Source: Nitratireductor thuwali
GTDB taxonomy: Bacteria; Pseudomonadota; Alphaproteobacteria; Rhizobiales; Rhizobiaceae
Assembly (NCBI RefSeq): GCF_036621415.1
Contig: NZ_CP030941.1
Coordinates: 1,982,001 to 2,046,000 of the forward strand
Reading direction: 5' to 3'
DNA length: 64,000 nucleotides
The notes under the pieces are model-generated. The model did not search any database, was not told the DNA's origin, and worked only from the letters and a program-made list of their open reading frames with translations. Within the stretch, counting starts at the first letter, position 1. The number at the start of each line of letters is the position of its first letter. Below, piece by piece: positions 1 to 8,772 of this stretch. Position numbers and translations under genes: made by a program.

Positions 1-820
1 CGTCGAAACCGGGCTCGATGCGCCCCGTCCCACGCGCCTGGGGCGCCGGCTGCACCGGGATGTCGTATTCTTCCGGCAATTCGGAGCCGCGCACGGAAAA
101 GCGGCGGCGGATGAGGGCACGCAGGCTCAGCCACCAATGGGCGAGCCAGCCGAGCGCGACGAAGGCATCGCTGTCGTCGTCGCCGTCATAGTCTTCGAAA
201 GGTCCGGCGTCCTCGGGAAGGAACTCCTCCTGCCGGGCAGGGCGGCCCAGCACCGACGAGGCAAACAGCGTCAGCCAGATGGCCGGGCCGATGAGCAGCC
301 CGCCGACGACGAAACCCATCAGGCCGCTCGGATAGCTGCCCGTCACGATCTTCGGCGCGGCCAGCACCATGTCGCCGAACACGCCGCCGAGCCCGGTGGG
401 CAGAGGCCAGGTCTGCGGCGGTGCGATGCACCCGGCCACGCCGGCCGACAGCAGCGCGCCGCCGACCCATGCCGCGACGCGCCGCCCCGGACGATCGACG
501 CCCTGGGCGCTGGCCAGCATCGCGCCCCAGAACACCGCCGGCACCAGCCCGGCGACCGACGCCAGCCCGAAAAACTGCATGGCGATGTCGGCGAATACCG
601 CGCCCGGATAGCCCATCGCGTTGGTTACCGCGTTGTCGGTGGCGTGGCTGAAACTTGGGTCCGCGACATTCCAGGTTGCGAGGCTGGCAAGGTAGAAGGC
701 CACGAAGGCGAGCAGCGCCAGGCCCAGGACGCGCGCCGCCTGACGGCGCAAGAAGGCCTGAAAGCCGAACCCGCCCTCATCCATCGCAAATGTCGCGGAA
801 GAACCGGAACTCATACGCAT
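1..820 (-). CDS. ftsK: DNA translocase FtsK, N-terminal part (truncated by window edge)
   Basis: The first 273 codons of a minus-strand frame that continues beyond base 1. The translation has the FtsK N-terminal membrane domain: hydrophobic segments near residues 34-54, 75-105, 115-135 and 165-190, and the loop WNVADPSFSHATDN between the first two, which I recognise from rhizobial FtsK proteins. After the last segment comes an acidic, Pro-rich start of the linker. The RecA-like motor and gamma domain lie outside the window. FtsK anchors at the septum and pumps DNA to resolve chromosome dimers. Start is ATG at 820, with a second in-frame ATG at 814; no strong Shine-Dalgarno separates them. Confidence 0.88.
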   Translation of the reverse strand, partial: MRMSSGSSATFAMDEGGFGFQAFLRRQAARVLGLALLAFVAFYLASLATWNVADPSFSHATDNAVTNAMGYPGAVFADIAMQFFGLASVAGLVPAVFWGAMLASAQGVDRPGRRVAAWVGGALLSAGVAGCIAPPQTWPLPTGLGGVFGDMVLAAPKIVTGSYPSGLMGFVVGGLLIGPAIWLTLFASSVLGRPARQEEFLPEDAGPFEDYDGDDDSDAFVALGWLAHWWLSLRALIRRRFSVRGSELPEEYDIPVQPAPQARGTGRIEPGFD

Positions 821-948
821 TTTCCCGTCCGTGCGTCATTGACAGCACCCCGGCTCTCCCGGCGCGCTTACCTGTCCGCACCCTAGGCAGCGAAGGTTAA
901 GGCCGCATTAACCATGCATGGGAAGTCGGCGGGAACGACCGCGGCGGC

Positions 949-976
949 AAAAAAGAGGCCCGGATCGCTCCGGGCC
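949..976 (-). terminator. Rho-independent terminator of glnK-amtB
   Basis: Perfect 8-bp stem (957-964 GGCCCGGA with 969-976 TCCGGGCC), 4-base loop, followed on the minus strand by a run of six T (949-954). It lies about 80 bp beyond the amtB stop codon, between amtB and ftsK. Confidence 0.85.
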
Positions 977-1057
977 TGAGTTTACAGCGGTCAAAGTTGC
1001 TGCGACGGGATTTCCAGGGCGGGGTCTTGTGGCCCCGCGCTCGTTCTTGAACCGCGC

Positions 1058-2404
1058 CTAGCGCACGCGCGAGGCGATGAACTCCGGATAGGCTTCGACA
1101 CCGACTTCTCCGACATCGAGGCCGGTCAGTTCCTCCTCCGGGCTGACCCGCAGGCCGATCACCGCCTTGATGATCATCCACACGACCAGCGAGACGACGA
1201 AGGTGAACACGCCATAGGCCACGATGCCGACGAACTGGACGCCGAAGCTGGTGTCCGGATTGGTCAGCGGCACCGCGATCGTGCCCCAGATGCCGGCGAT
1301 CAGGTGGACCGGGATGGCGCCGACGACATCGTCGATCTTGAACTTGTCGAGAAGCGGAACGGTGAACACCACGATGACGCCGCCGATGGCGCCGATGATG
1401 ATGGCCATGAACGGGCTCGGCATCAGCGGCTCGGCCGTGATCGAGACGAGACCGGCCAGCGCGCCGTTGAGCACGAAGGTGATGTCGACCTTCTTGTAGA
1501 CGATCTGCGTGAGGACCAGCGCCGCGATCACGCCGCCGGCAGCGGCCAGATTGGTGTTGGCGAAGATGCGGCTCACATCGGACACGTCCGAATTGGTGCC
1601 CATGGCGAGCTGCGAGGCGCCGTTGAAGCCGAACCAGCCGAGCCACAGGATGAAGGTGCCGAGCGTGGCGAGCGCCATGTTGGAGCCGGGAATCGGCTGC
1701 ACCTGGCCCTGCGGCCCGTATTTATCGGAACGGGCGCCGAGCAGGAGCGCGCCGGCAAGCGCCGCCCAGCCGCCGACCGAGTGAACCAGCGTCGAGCCGG
1801 CGAAATCGGAAAAGCCCATCTCCGACAGCCAGCCGCCGCCCCACTGCCAGGAACCGGCAATCGGGTAAATGAAGCCGGTGAGCACGACGACGAAGGCGAG
1901 GAAAGGCCACAGCTTGATGCGCTCGGCCAGCGTTCCCGAGACGATCGAGGCGGCGGTCGCCACGAACACCATCTGGAAGAACCAGTCGGAGGCGACGGCA
2001 TAGTCGCCCTCGTTGGCCGTGCCGGCATCCGGCCAGCTATAGGGCCAGACCGTGCCGAAATAGCCGTTCACGTCGACATACATCAGCGAGTAGCCGACGG
2101 CCCAGTACATGAGGCCGGCGATGGAATAGAGCGCGATGTTCTTCAACAGCTGCATGGAAACGTTCTTGGAACGCACCATGCCGGCTTCCAGCATGGCAAA
2201 GCCTGCGGCCATCCACATGACCAGGAAGCCGCCCATGAGGAACAGCAGCGTGTTGAAGATGAAGGCGGGGTCGCCGGCGGCAGCGGCGGCCTCGGCCGCA
2301 GGCTCCGCCGCATCCTGGGCATGGGCCGGCAGGGCGGCGAAACCTGCGAGCGCGAGCGCGCCAAGCAACGCCCGGCCCGCAATCGAAAGACTAGGAAATT
2401 TCAT
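1058..2404 (-). CDS. amtB: Ammonium transporter AmtB
   Basis: 448-residue Amt/MEP/Rh channel of the inner membrane that conducts ammonium/ammonia. A cleavable signal peptide (MKFPSLS... ending near PAHAQDA) precedes about 11 membrane segments. Diagnostic features are DWFFQMVF and AASIVSGTLAER near the external Phe gate, GSWQWGGGWL, and the pore twin histidines in TLVHSVGGWAAL and IPVHLIAGIWGT. The frame is open much further upstream across glnK, but the true start is the ATG at 2404: it begins the signal peptide and has GGAGAG just upstream. It lies 29 bp behind glnK, the usual glnK-amtB pair in which GlnK blocks the channel when nitrogen is plentiful. Confidence 0.97.
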   Translation of the reverse strand: MKFPSLSIAGRALLGALALAGFAALPAHAQDAAEPAAEAAAAAGDPAFIFNTLLFLMGGFLVMWMAAGFAMLEAGMVRSKNVSMQLLKNIALYSIAGLMYWAVGYSLMYVDVNGYFGTVWPYSWPDAGTANEGDYAVASDWFFQMVFVATAASIVSGTLAERIKLWPFLAFVVVLTGFIYPIAGSWQWGGGWLSEMGFSDFAGSTLVHSVGGWAALAGALLLGARSDKYGPQGQVQPIPGSNMALATLGTFILWLGWFGFNGASQLAMGTNSDVSDVSRIFANTNLAAAGGVIAALVLTQIVYKKVDITFVLNGALAGLVSITAEPLMPSPFMAIIIGAIGGVIVVFTVPLLDKFKIDDVVGAIPVHLIAGIWGTIAVPLTNPDTSFGVQFVGIVAYGVFTFVVSLVVWMIIKAVIGLRVSPEEELTGLDVGEVGVEAYPEFIASRVR

Positions 2405-2433
2405 ATTACTCTCCCTGAAAAACCGGATGCCCA

Positions 2434-2907
<474 letters not shown>

Positions 2908-2995
2908 CTAGGGAATCTTCGACCCGCCGGCCGGGATCACAATGATTTTCATTCCGTTAATGAACAATAATTATGCACAATTTAAAACTTGCACA

Positions 2996-3859
2996 TTATT
3001 TGCGCAGCCGTACGAGCCCTTCCTGTGCGACGGAAGCGACGAGCGTGCCGGCGCGCGAATAGATGCAGCCGCGCGACAATCCGCGCGCGCCCTGGGCCGA
3101 AGGGCTGTCCTGGGTGTAGAGCAGCCAGTCGTCGAGCGGGTCGGGCCGGTGGAACCACATTGCGTGGTCGAGGCTCGCCATCTGCAACTGCGGATCGAAC
3201 ACCGAGCGCCCATGGGCGAATGTGGATGTGTCGAGCAGCGTCATATCCGACAGATAGGCCAGCACGGCCGCCTGCAGGGCCCGGTCCCGCGGCACCGGGC
3301 CGGTGGTGCGCAGCCAGACGTTCTGGAAGGGCGGCAGCTTGTTGCGGGTCGTGTAGTGCTCGACATTGACCGGACGGATTTCCAGCGGCCTTTCGCGCTC
3401 CCAGTAGCGGCGGATGTTCTCCGGCACGCTATCGCCATAGGCCGCCAGGAATTCGCGCTGCGAGCGCAGCTCCTCGGGCGGCGGAACATCCGTCGGCATC
3501 GGCAGTTGATGCTCCAGCCCTTCCTCGTCGATCTGGAAGGACGCCGAAAGGGAGAAGATGGCATGGCCGTGCTGGATCGCCACCACCCTGCGTGTCGTGA
3601 AGCTGCCGCCGTCGCGAATCCGGTCCACATCGTAGACGATGGGCACCTGCGGGTCGCCGGGGCGCATGAAATAGCAGTGCAGCGAATGCACATGGCGATC
3701 GGCGTCGACGGTGCGCTGGGCGGCAACCAGCGCCTGACCGATCACCTGCCCGCCGAAAACGCGCTGCCAGCCCACCTGCGGGCTGCGACCGCGAAACAGG
3801 TTGTGTTCCAGCGGCTCGAGATTAAGTATGTCGAGTAGCTCCTGCATGGCTGTCGACAT
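2996..3859 (-). CDS. tesB: Acyl-CoA thioesterase II (TesB)
   Basis: 287-residue double-hotdog thioesterase that hydrolyses medium/long-chain acyl-CoA to free fatty acid and CoA in the cytosol. Recognisable blocks are LFRGRSPQVGWQRVFGGQV near residues 20-38, HSLHCYFMRPGD and SFTTRRVVAIQ in the N-terminal hotdog, and HAMWFHRP with DDWLLY in the C-terminal hotdog. The frame extends 45 codons upstream, but ATG 3859 matches the family length and has AGGGGA 6-11 bases upstream. It is divergent from the hydroxylase gene at 3960. Confidence 0.95.
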   Translation of the reverse strand: MSTAMQELLDILNLEPLEHNLFRGRSPQVGWQRVFGGQVIGQALVAAQRTVDADRHVHSLHCYFMRPGDPQVPIVYDVDRIRDGGSFTTRRVVAIQHGHAIFSLSASFQIDEEGLEHQLPMPTDVPPPEELRSQREFLAAYGDSVPENIRRYWERERPLEIRPVNVEHYTTRNKLPPFQNVWLRTTGPVPRDRALQAAVLAYLSDMTLLDTSTFAHGRSVFDPQLQMASLDHAMWFHRPDPLDDWLLYTQDSPSAQGARGLSRGCIYSRAGTLVASVAQEGLVRLRK

Positions 3860-3959
3860 AGATCGTCCCCTTTGGCAGCGTGAATGACATGCAGTGTGAA
3901 ATCGAAGCCCGGCCCCGAAGTCAAGGCGGCTTGGCATCAATGCGCGGAAAGGCGAACCC

Positions 3960-5243
3960 ATGAGCAGAACCACGCCGAACGCCAGTGCAAGCAAGGAACC
4001 CGGCAGCGCCGCGCAAGCGCATTCAGCCGACCGGTTCGACGTCCTGATAGCGGGCGCCGGCTATGTCGGCCTGGCGCTGGCGGTCTCCATCGCCGATGCC
4101 CGGCCGGGCATGCGCGTGATGATCGTCGATGCGGCGCCGGAAGACGCATGGCAAAGGGACGGCCGCGCCTCGGCGATCGCGGCGGCCGCCTCGCGCATGC
4201 TTACCCGGCTCGGCTGCTGGGAGGAGATCGCCGGACGAGCACAGCCGATCGTCGACATGGTCATCACCGATTCGCGCACTTCCGATCCCGTGCGGCCCGT
4301 CTTCCTGACCTTCGGCGGCGAGGCCGCGCCCGGCGAGCCCTTCGCCCATATGGTGATGAACCGCGACCTCAACGCCGCCCTGCGCCGCCGTGCCGGGGAA
4401 CTGGGCGTCGACATCGTCCAGGGCGTGGCCGTGGACGGCTTCGAAGTGGAGGGCGCCACCGTTTCGGTGAGCCTGAGCGACGGCATGCAGGCGCGCACGC
4501 GCCTTCTCGTCGCCGCCGACGGCGTGCGCTCCCGGCTGCGCGACATGGCCGGCATCAAGACGCTGCATTGGGATTACGGCCAGTCCGGCATCGTGTGCAC
4601 CGTGGCCCATGAGCGCCCCCATAACGGACGCGCGGAGGAGCATTTCCTGCCCGCCGGCCCCTTCGCCACGCTGCCCCTGATGGGCAACCGCTCGTCGATC
4701 GTGTGGACGGAGCGCACGGAGGATGCCGAAAGGCTGGTGAACGAGGACGATTTCATCTTCGAACAGGAGCTGGAGCTGCGGTTCGGCCTGAAGCTGGGGG
4801 AAATCCACGTCGACGGACCGCGCCGCGCCTGGCCGCTCGGCCTCACGCTGGCGCGCGACTTCGTCAAGCCGCGATTCGCGCTCGCCGGCGACGCCGCCCA
4901 CGGCATCCACCCCATTGCCGGCCAGGGCCTCAATCTCGGCTTCAAGGACGCGGCCGCGCTGGCCGAGGTGGTGGTCGAGGCCGATCGTCTGGGCGAGGAT
5001 ATCGGCGCAATCGACGTTCTCCAGCGCTACGAGCGCTGGCGCCGCTTCGACACGGTGCAGATGGGCGTGACCACCGATCTGCTGAACCGCCTTTTCTCCA
5101 ACGATTTCGGCCCGCTGCGCGCCATGCGCGACATCGGGCTGGGGCTGGTCGACCGCATGCCGGGCATGAAGAGCTTCTTCGTGCGCCAGGCGGCCGGCAT
5201 GGACCGTTCCGCCCCGCGCCTCCTGCAGGGCGAAACGATCTGA
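3960..5243 (+). CDS. UbiH/UbiF/COQ6-family ubiquinone biosynthesis FAD-dependent hydroxylase
   Basis: 427-residue flavoprotein monooxygenase. The FAD-binding Rossmann motif is GAGYVGLALA near residue 31, the DG motif is AADGVRSRLR, and the GD motif plus UbiH signature is LAGDAAHGIHPIAGQGLNLG near residue 310. The family hydroxylates the ubiquinone ring; alphaproteobacteria often use one broad enzyme for more than one position, so I do not assign UbiH, UbiF or UbiL. The N-terminus is about 25 residues longer than the FAD fold needs, so an internal start is possible. GGAAAGG lies 7-13 bases upstream of the chosen ATG. Confidence 0.9.
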   Translation: MSRTTPNASASKEPGSAAQAHSADRFDVLIAGAGYVGLALAVSIADARPGMRVMIVDAAPEDAWQRDGRASAIAAAASRMLTRLGCWEEIAGRAQPIVDMVITDSRTSDPVRPVFLTFGGEAAPGEPFAHMVMNRDLNAALRRRAGELGVDIVQGVAVDGFEVEGATVSVSLSDGMQARTRLLVAADGVRSRLRDMAGIKTLHWDYGQSGIVCTVAHERPHNGRAEEHFLPAGPFATLPLMGNRSSIVWTERTEDAERLVNEDDFIFEQELELRFGLKLGEIHVDGPRRAWPLGLTLARDFVKPRFALAGDAAHGIHPIAGQGLNLGFKDAAALAEVVVEADRLGEDIGAIDVLQRYERWRRFDTVQMGVTTDLLNRLFSNDFGPLRAMRDIGLGLVDRMPGMKSFFVRQAAGMDRSAPRLLQGETI

Positions 5244-5246
5244 ACT

Positions 5247-5292
5247 GAGCAATTCAGGAGATGTGGAGCCGATTTCCCATCCGGAATTGTGC
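5247..5292 (+). repeat. Dispersed intergenic repeat, family S, copy 1
   Basis: Begins GAGCAATTC-AGGA and ends CCGATTTCCCATCCGGAATTG. It matches copies at 20291-20337 and 41353-41398 (consensus GAGCARTTCCAGGAAAA ... CCGGTTTTCCGTCCGGAATTGC). It lies between the hydroxylase stop and osmC. Confidence 0.7.
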
Positions 5293-5357
5293 AATGAGAA
5301 TGGCTGCAGCCGTCACTGCGGCTCGGCCAAGGACGTCACCACAACCAGGAGCACGAA

Positions 5358-5795
5358 ATGAAGCGCCACGCGAACGCCATCTGGAAAGGTTCCCTCACGA
5401 AAGGGTCCGGCCGGCTCGACACCCAGAGCCAGGCCATCGGCGACCTGCCCTTGACCTTCAAGGCCCGTTTCGAAGACGAGACCGGGAAGGCCGGCACCAA
5501 CCCGGAAGAGCTGATCGCCGCCGCTCATGCCAGCTGCATCGCAATGCAGTTGGCCCACATGCTGGCGGAAAGCGGCACGCCCGCCGAAACGCTCTATTCC
5601 AAGGCCGAGATCGATCTTCAGCCGGCCGAAGGCGGCGGCTTCGAAATCCGCTCCAGCACCCTCACGATGGTCGGCAAGGTGCCCGGCCTTGAGGAGGAAG
5701 AGTTCAAGAAGATCGCCGCCAAGGCCAAGGAGACATGCCCGGTCTCCAAGGCGCTCGCCGCCATCGACATCAAACTCGACGCCCGCTACGGCTGA
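5358..5795 (+). CDS. osmC: OsmC-family peroxiredoxin
   Basis: 145 residues, matching OsmC in length and sequence. The two redox cysteines are in AAHASCIAMQL (near 58) and KETCPVSKAL (near 125); the motif GTNPEELIAAAHA is the OsmC (not Ohr) signature. OsmC detoxifies organic hydroperoxides using the cysteine pair. It appears monocistronic, 114 bp after the hydroxylase gene with a family S repeat between, and is not obviously coupled to either neighbour. Confidence 0.93.
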   Translation: MKRHANAIWKGSLTKGSGRLDTQSQAIGDLPLTFKARFEDETGKAGTNPEELIAAAHASCIAMQLAHMLAESGTPAETLYSKAEIDLQPAEGGGFEIRSSTLTMVGKVPGLEEEEFKKIAAKAKETCPVSKALAAIDIKLDARYG

Positions 5796-5828
5796 ATTTT
5801 CGGGTCCAGCCCGTTTATGACGTTTTTT

Positions 5829-5859
5829 GCCCCGCGAAAGTAACGGAAAGTCGCGGGGC
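5829..5859. other. 9-bp perfect inverted repeat between osmC and the dehydrogenase
   Basis: GCCCCGCGA (5829-5837) pairs with TCGCGGGGC (5851-5859) across a 13-base loop. There is no T-run on the plus side; on the minus strand it would be followed by A-rich sequence. It is therefore not a standard terminator for osmC and may be a leader structure or operator for the gene at 5973. Confidence 0.4.
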
Positions 5860-5972
5860 AAGCCCACTTCGCAACCAAAAATCCGTGCCGCGCCCTAGAC
5901 TCATATGCAGACGGGAGGATCTGGAAGGGAGCAAGTCCCCGCCAGGTCGCAAGAAATTCCGGGAGGAATGCC

Positions 5973-7097
5973 ATGCTGCATGTGCGAGAACCAAGAACGC
6001 TGAAGAAGCAGAACGCCGAATCGACGCTGGAGATAAGCGATATAACGCCGGAGGCCGCCCGGCTGGAGGCCTATGACGACCACGAGCGGGTGTGGTTCGG
6101 CCGCGACGATGAACGCGGCCTGAAGGCCATCGTCTCCATTCACAACACGGTGCTGGGGCCGGCGCTCGGCGGCACCCGCGTCTGGCCTCACGAGACGTTC
6201 GAGGCCGCGCTCATCGACGCGCTGCGCCTGTCGCGCGGCATGACTTATAAATCAGCTATCGCCCACATGCCGTTCGGCGGCGGCAAGGCCGTCATCATCG
6301 CCGATTCGAAAACACAGAAGACCCCCGCCCTGCTGGAAGCCTATGCCGAAATGCTGGCCGCGCTCGACGGCCAGTACTACACCGGCGAGGATGTCGGGCT
6401 GACCCTCGCCGACGCCGACTTCCTGCGCGAGCGCACGCCCAACGTCACCGGGACCACCAAGGGCGGCAGCGGCAATCCTTCGCCGGTCACCGCCCATGGC
6501 TGCTTTCTGGGCCTCAAGGCAGCACTGGCCTACCGCCGGGGTACGGATACGCTCACCGGCGTGCGTGTCGCCGTGCAGGGCCTGGGCTCGGTCGGCTGGG
6601 CGCTGTGCGAGGAGCTCCACCGCGAGGGTGCTCAGCTCATCGTCACCGACATCGATGCTGCGGCAGCCGAGAAGGCCAAGGCGGCGTTCGGCGCCACCGC
6701 AGTCGGCCCCGACGAGATCCTCTCGGCCAAGGCGGACATATTCGCGCCCTGCGCGCTGGGCGGCGTCGTCTCGCGGGAAACGATCCCCGCGCTCAATGTC
6801 GAGATCGTCGCGGGCTCTGCCAACAACCAGCTGGCCCGTCACGAGGACGCCCGGCTGCTCATGGAGCGCGGCATCCTTTATGCGCCGGACTACGTGATCA
6901 ATGCCGGCGGCCTGATCAATGTCGGCAGCGAACTGGCGCCCGGCGGCTACGACCGCGCCGCCGCGATGAGGAAGGTGGAGAAAATCCCCGCCACGCTGAC
7001 CGACATCTTTCAGCGCGCGGAGGCGCGGAACCGGCCGACCAACGACGTGGCGGCGGAGATCGCCCACGAGCGCATCGAGGCGGCGCGGGCGGGCTGA
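5973..7097 (+). CDS. Glu/Leu/Phe/Val-family amino acid dehydrogenase (leucine dehydrogenase type)
   Basis: 374 residues. The dimerisation domain has GPALGGTRVWPH; the catalytic lysine region is GMTYKSAIAHMPFGGGKAVI near residues 90-110, as in leucine dehydrogenases. The NAD-binding domain contains VQGLGSVGWAL, VTDIDAAA and APCALGGVV, ending in the VINAGGLINV motif. The family oxidatively deaminates branched-chain or aromatic amino acids with NAD+. The exact substrate cannot be read from sequence. GGGAGGAATGCC before ATG 5973 fixes the start. Confidence 0.9.
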   Translation: MLHVREPRTLKKQNAESTLEISDITPEAARLEAYDDHERVWFGRDDERGLKAIVSIHNTVLGPALGGTRVWPHETFEAALIDALRLSRGMTYKSAIAHMPFGGGKAVIIADSKTQKTPALLEAYAEMLAALDGQYYTGEDVGLTLADADFLRERTPNVTGTTKGGSGNPSPVTAHGCFLGLKAALAYRRGTDTLTGVRVAVQGLGSVGWALCEELHREGAQLIVTDIDAAAAEKAKAAFGATAVGPDEILSAKADIFAPCALGGVVSRETIPALNVEIVAGSANNQLARHEDARLLMERGILYAPDYVINAGGLINVGSELAPGGYDRAAAMRKVEKIPATLTDIFQRAEARNRPTNDVAAEIAHERIEAARAG

Positions 7098-7218
7098 CGC
7101 CTCGAATTTGTTCGACGCCGAGGGATCGCGATATCTCTGCCTGCGTCGGTGGTGGGAGGAACCCAACTCCGTGATCTCGCCGACCGCGCCGCGGCCCAGT
7201 GGCAGTGGCGGTCGCTCT

Positions 7219-7863
7219 CTACTTCCTTATGCCCGTGTAGGCGGCCTCGCCCCACAACTGCCTGACCCGCGCATCGCGGCCGCAGCCTTCGCGGTAGCCT
7301 TCGTAGGCCTTGGCCTTGGTGATATAGCCGAAGCGGGTCAGGATGCGATCGTTGCTGCGGTAGTAGTTCTGGTGGTAGTCCTCGGCGGCCCAGAACTTGG
7401 CCGCGGGCAGGATGGGCGTGACGACAGGCTGTCCGAGCTCATTGGCCGCTTCCTGTTTTGCCTTCTCCGCCGCCTTTTTCTGCGCGGCGTCCAACGCATA
7501 GACAGCGGTCGAATAGCTTTTGCCCCGGTCGCAGAATTGCCCGCCGGGATCGGTGGGATCGACCGACCGGAAGAATATCTCCAGGAGCCGCTCATAGCTC
7601 ACGCGGCTGTCGTCATACTCGATTTTCACCACCTCGCGATGCCCGCCGGAGGCGTAGTTGCGATAGGTGGGATTGGCCGTGCGCCCGCCCGCATAGCCCG
7701 AAACGGTGGACACCACGCCGGGCACCTTGTCGAAATCGGCTTCCACGCACCAGAAGCAGCCGCCGGCGAAGAGGGCGGTCCGGGTCGCGGCCGCCGCCCC
7801 CGTCATGCCCGCTCCGAGTGCCGTGACGGCAAGTGCCAGCGCTGCGATGATAAGACGCTTCAT
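7219..7863 (-). CDS. msrA: Peptide-methionine (S)-S-oxide reductase, exported
   Basis: 214 residues with a signal peptide (hydrophobic IIAALALAVTALGAG, cleavage near GAAAA) followed by an MsrA domain starting FAGGCFWCVEADF, whose first cysteine is the catalytic nucleophile. Other family blocks are VVSTVSGYAGG, YASGGHREVV, FFRSVDPT and EDYHQNYY. MsrA reduces methionine-S-sulfoxide. The leader indicates a periplasmic enzyme, so it repairs envelope rather than cytosolic proteins. Resolving cysteines may be in QFCDRGK and the C-terminal EGCGRD. It is convergent with the dehydrogenase and monocistronic. Confidence 0.94.
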   Translation of the reverse strand: MKRLIIAALALAVTALGAGMTGAAAATRTALFAGGCFWCVEADFDKVPGVVSTVSGYAGGRTANPTYRNYASGGHREVVKIEYDDSRVSYERLLEIFFRSVDPTDPGGQFCDRGKSYSTAVYALDAAQKKAAEKAKQEAANELGQPVVTPILPAAKFWAAEDYHQNYYRSNDRILTRFGYITKAKAYEGYREGCGRDARVRQLWGEAAYTGIRK

Positions 7864-7980
7864 GGGTCGCTCCTGTTTTCCAGGAAAGACCTATCGCACC
7901 CGCCAGCCGGATCAAATCAATCCGCTACACGCTTGCGTGAGCGGCTCGGGCGTCAGCAGGTTGGGCGTGAGCGGATCGGC

Positions 7981-8760
7981 TCACACCCGCCGCTCCACCA
8001 TCATGCGTTTGATGTTGGCGATCGCCTTGGCCGGGTTCAGGCCCTTGGGACAGGCCTGGGTGCAGTTCATGATCGTGTGGCAGCGATAGAGCCGGAACGG
8101 GTCTTCCAGATTGTCGAGCCTTTCGCCGGTCTTCTCGTCGCGGCTGTCGATCAGCCAGCGATAGGCCTGAAGCAGCACCGCCGGCCCCAGATAGCGCTCG
8201 CCGTTCCACCAATAGCTGGGGCACGAGGTCTGGCAGCAGAAGCACAGGATGCATTCGTAAAGGCCGTCGAGCTTGGCCCGGTCCTCGTGGCTTTGCTGCC
8301 ACTCCTTGGCCGGCTCCGGCGTCACCGTCTGCAGCCACGGCTCGATGGAGGAAAGCTGCGCATAGGGAACGGAAAGGTCGGGCACCAGATCCTTGACCAC
8401 CGGCATATGCGGCAGCGGGTAAATCTTCACCGCCGCGCTGATCTCGTCCGCGCCCTTGGTGCAGGCCAGCGTGTTGGTGCCGTCGATATTCATCGCGCAC
8501 GACCCGCAAATGCCCTCGCGGCAGGAGCGGCGGAAGGTCAGCGTCGGGTCGATCTTGTTCTTGATCCAGATGAGCCCGTCGAGCACCATCGGCCCGCAAT
8601 CGTCCATGTCGACATAATAGGTGTCGAGGCGCGGGTTTTCGCCATCGTCGGGCGACCAGCGGTAGATCTTGTACTCGCGAAGATTGGTCGCGCCCTCGGG
8701 CTTCGGCCAGACCTTGCCCCGATGGACCTTCGAGTTCTTGGGAAGGGTGATTTCAACCAT
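7981..8760 (-). CDS. sdhB: Succinate dehydrogenase iron-sulfur subunit
   Basis: 259-residue complex II electron-transfer subunit. The [2Fe-2S] site is [20 protein letters not shown]; the [4Fe-4S] site is [12 protein letters not shown]; the [3Fe-4S] site is [14 protein letters not shown] near the C-terminus. Electrons pass from SdhA FAD through these clusters to ubiquinone at the SdhB/C/D interface. Last gene of sdhCDAB, 12 bp behind sdhA. Confidence 0.98.
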   Translation of the reverse strand: MVEITLPKNSKVHRGKVWPKPEGATNLREYKIYRWSPDDGENPRLDTYYVDMDDCGPMVLDGLIWIKNKIDPTLTFRRSCREGICGSCAMNIDGTNTLACTKGADEISAAVKIYPLPHMPVVKDLVPDLSVPYAQLSSIEPWLQTVTPEPAKEWQQSHEDRAKLDGLYECILCFCCQTSCPSYWWNGERYLGPAVLLQAYRWLIDSRDEKTGERLDNLEDPFRLYRCHTIMNCTQACPKGLNPAKAIANIKRMMVERRV

Positions 8761-8772
8761 GATGTCCTCGCC

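Noticed and set aside
7930..7984. Near-direct repeat GCGTGAGCGG..TCGG downstream of sdhB, also forming GTGAGC/GCTCAC
   Set aside because: Short, imperfect, no T-run and partly inside the sdhB stop region; not enough for a terminator or repeat call.
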